Positions 22,194 to 22,834 of a stretch of DNA of 22,834 nt are shown here, in pieces. The position numbers were made by a program, and so were the translations under genes. The stretch lies in IMG/VR virus record IMGVR_UViG_3300006734_000044, positions 1 through 22,834 of that record; one strand, given 5' to 3'. The notes beneath the pieces were generated by a model that worked only from the letters and a program-made list of their open reading frames with translations, had not been told where the DNA came from and made no database searches. This stretch comes from a virus. The stretch's first letter is position 1. Every line of letters begins with the position of its first letter.

Positions 22194-22834
22194 TTAGTCA
22201 TTTTCGTATTTTTCAATACATTCTTTTACATGTTGAAGGTCATTTGAAATAAATTCCTTATCAAACATATCTATTGGTGATTTACAAGTATTCTCACCAT
22301 TGTTTTTTGTTTCAAAACCATAGTGTAGAGTACCATCATCTTCTTTACGGACTTTGCCAAATAATACAATAGAGAATAAACCTTCTAATGTAAGTGCATT
22401 GTCAATCATTTTACCAACTGTTTTTGCTTTTACCTTACGATGGCCGTTAACATCTGTTGATTCTTCTGAATGTGTTAAGAAAAAGACATATAAATCATCT
22501 CTCAGATCTTTTGGAAGTTTGGCAACTTGTGCAAGATTAGCTGCAATCTGAGTAAATTTATCATAGCCTTTTTCATTAGCTTTATCAAAGTACTCAAAAC
22601 TTGACATATACTGCCAATCATCAACTACTAAGTTTTTGATGTGCGGCATTTTTTCATTTACATGTAACATTGCTTTATAAACTCCCGGACCGCTTGATAC
22701 ACTGATCAAATTTCCATTTGGGTTTGATTTATCCAAAGGAATGTACTTTTTTTTCCAACCTTTAAAAGGTAAAGGTTTGTTAGCAATGTTAATGATTACT
22801 GTCTCTTTAGGATTAAGATTCCTAATAGACGTTG
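22194..22834 (-). CDS. Sak4-like RecA-fold ATPase (5' end outside window)
   Basis: The frame is open to the window edge and 212 residues are visible; the TTG at 22736 is internal. The first residues TSIRNLNPKE read like the helix right after a Walker A loop (GTGKSTSIRNL style), so only a short N-terminus is missing. Walker B is NLVVDDWQYM (67-76), a sensor strand is VFFLTHSEE (116-124), and FETKNNGENTCKSPIDMF (173-190) matches the C-terminal motif of phage Sak4/AAA_24 ATPases. Sak4 proteins are RecA-core single-strand annealing or recombination ATPases that work with SSB. This matches the SSB-like gene 23 bases downstream and the PD-(D/E)XK nuclease. Confidence 0.75.
   Translation of the reverse strand, partial: TSIRNLNPKETVIINIANKPLPFKGWKKKYIPLDKSNPNGNLISVSSGPGVYKAMLHVNEKMPHIKNLVVDDWQYMSSFEYFDKANEKGYDKFTQIAANLAQVAKLPKDLRDDLYVFFLTHSEESTDVNGHRKVKAKTVGKMIDNALTLEGLFSIVLFGKVRKEDDGTLHYGFETKNNGENTCKSPIDMFDKEFISNDLQHVKECIEKYEND

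Noticed and set aside
22194-22736. Reading the Sak4-like gene as starting at TTG 22736
   Set aside because: The frame is open to the window edge and the upstream residues (TSIRNLNP) continue the ATPase fold, so the gene is cut by the window.

Overview
The window looks like part of a double-stranded DNA tailed phage (Caudoviricetes) genome, or a prophage of one. The host is probably a member of the Bacteroidota. The evidence for the phage is a block of tail-fibre and lysis-type genes on the plus strand facing a dense block of replication, recombination and nucleotide genes on the minus strand. The evidence for the host is indirect: low G+C, A-rich leaders without clear Shine-Dalgarno sites, one promoter of the Bacteroidota TTTG-N20-TAnnTTTG type, and fibre sequences of a style common in Bacteroidota phages. 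No ribosomal, tRNA, CRISPR or insertion sequence was seen.

Left arm, 1-6207, plus strand. A tail-fibre C-terminus cut by the window edge is followed by a predicted receptor-binding protein with five Asp-box (BNR) motifs and a lectin-like C-terminus. Four small unrecognised proteins follow, then a lipoprotein with a C-terminal membrane anchor (unimolecular-spanin architecture) overlapped by a two-helix holin-like protein. A 648-residue fibre with three internal repeats and a beta-rich C-terminus ends the arm. It converges almost stop-to-stop with the minus-strand block at 6207/6211.

Right arm, 22834-6211, minus strand, in transcription order. A Sak4-like RecA-fold ATPase (5' end outside the window) comes first. 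It is followed by a candidate ssDNA-binding protein, a degenerate TOPRIM primase, a RusA-type resolvase, DUF6878-like and DUF6915-like proteins, and a 130-residue unknown. Next are a metallopeptidase/VWA protein, a MoxR-type AAA+ ATPase and two large unknown proteins that look paralogous. After a structured 148-base gap come a PD-(D/E)XK (Exo VIII/RecB-like) nuclease and two unknowns. After a terminator-like hairpin come a hotdog thioesterase, a family B DNA polymerase, a MazG-like protein, a zinc-ribbon protein, a dNMP kinase, a 59-residue protein, a spore-photoproduct-lyase-like radical SAM protein, a DUF932-like protein, a 25-residue membrane peptide and a 95-residue unknown.

The minus-strand genes form an early/replication region: polymerase, primase, ssDNA-binding protein and Sak4, resolvase and nuclease for replication and recombination, and dNMP kinase with MazG for the nucleotide pool. 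Two parts stand out. One is the radical SAM protein, which keeps the key residues of spore photoproduct lyase but has unusual CX3CX4C cluster spacing. The other is the MoxR-VWA pair flanked by three unknown proteins that share a recurring motif, which may be an undescribed phage chaperone-like module. All family assignments are by eye and from memory; no search was run.
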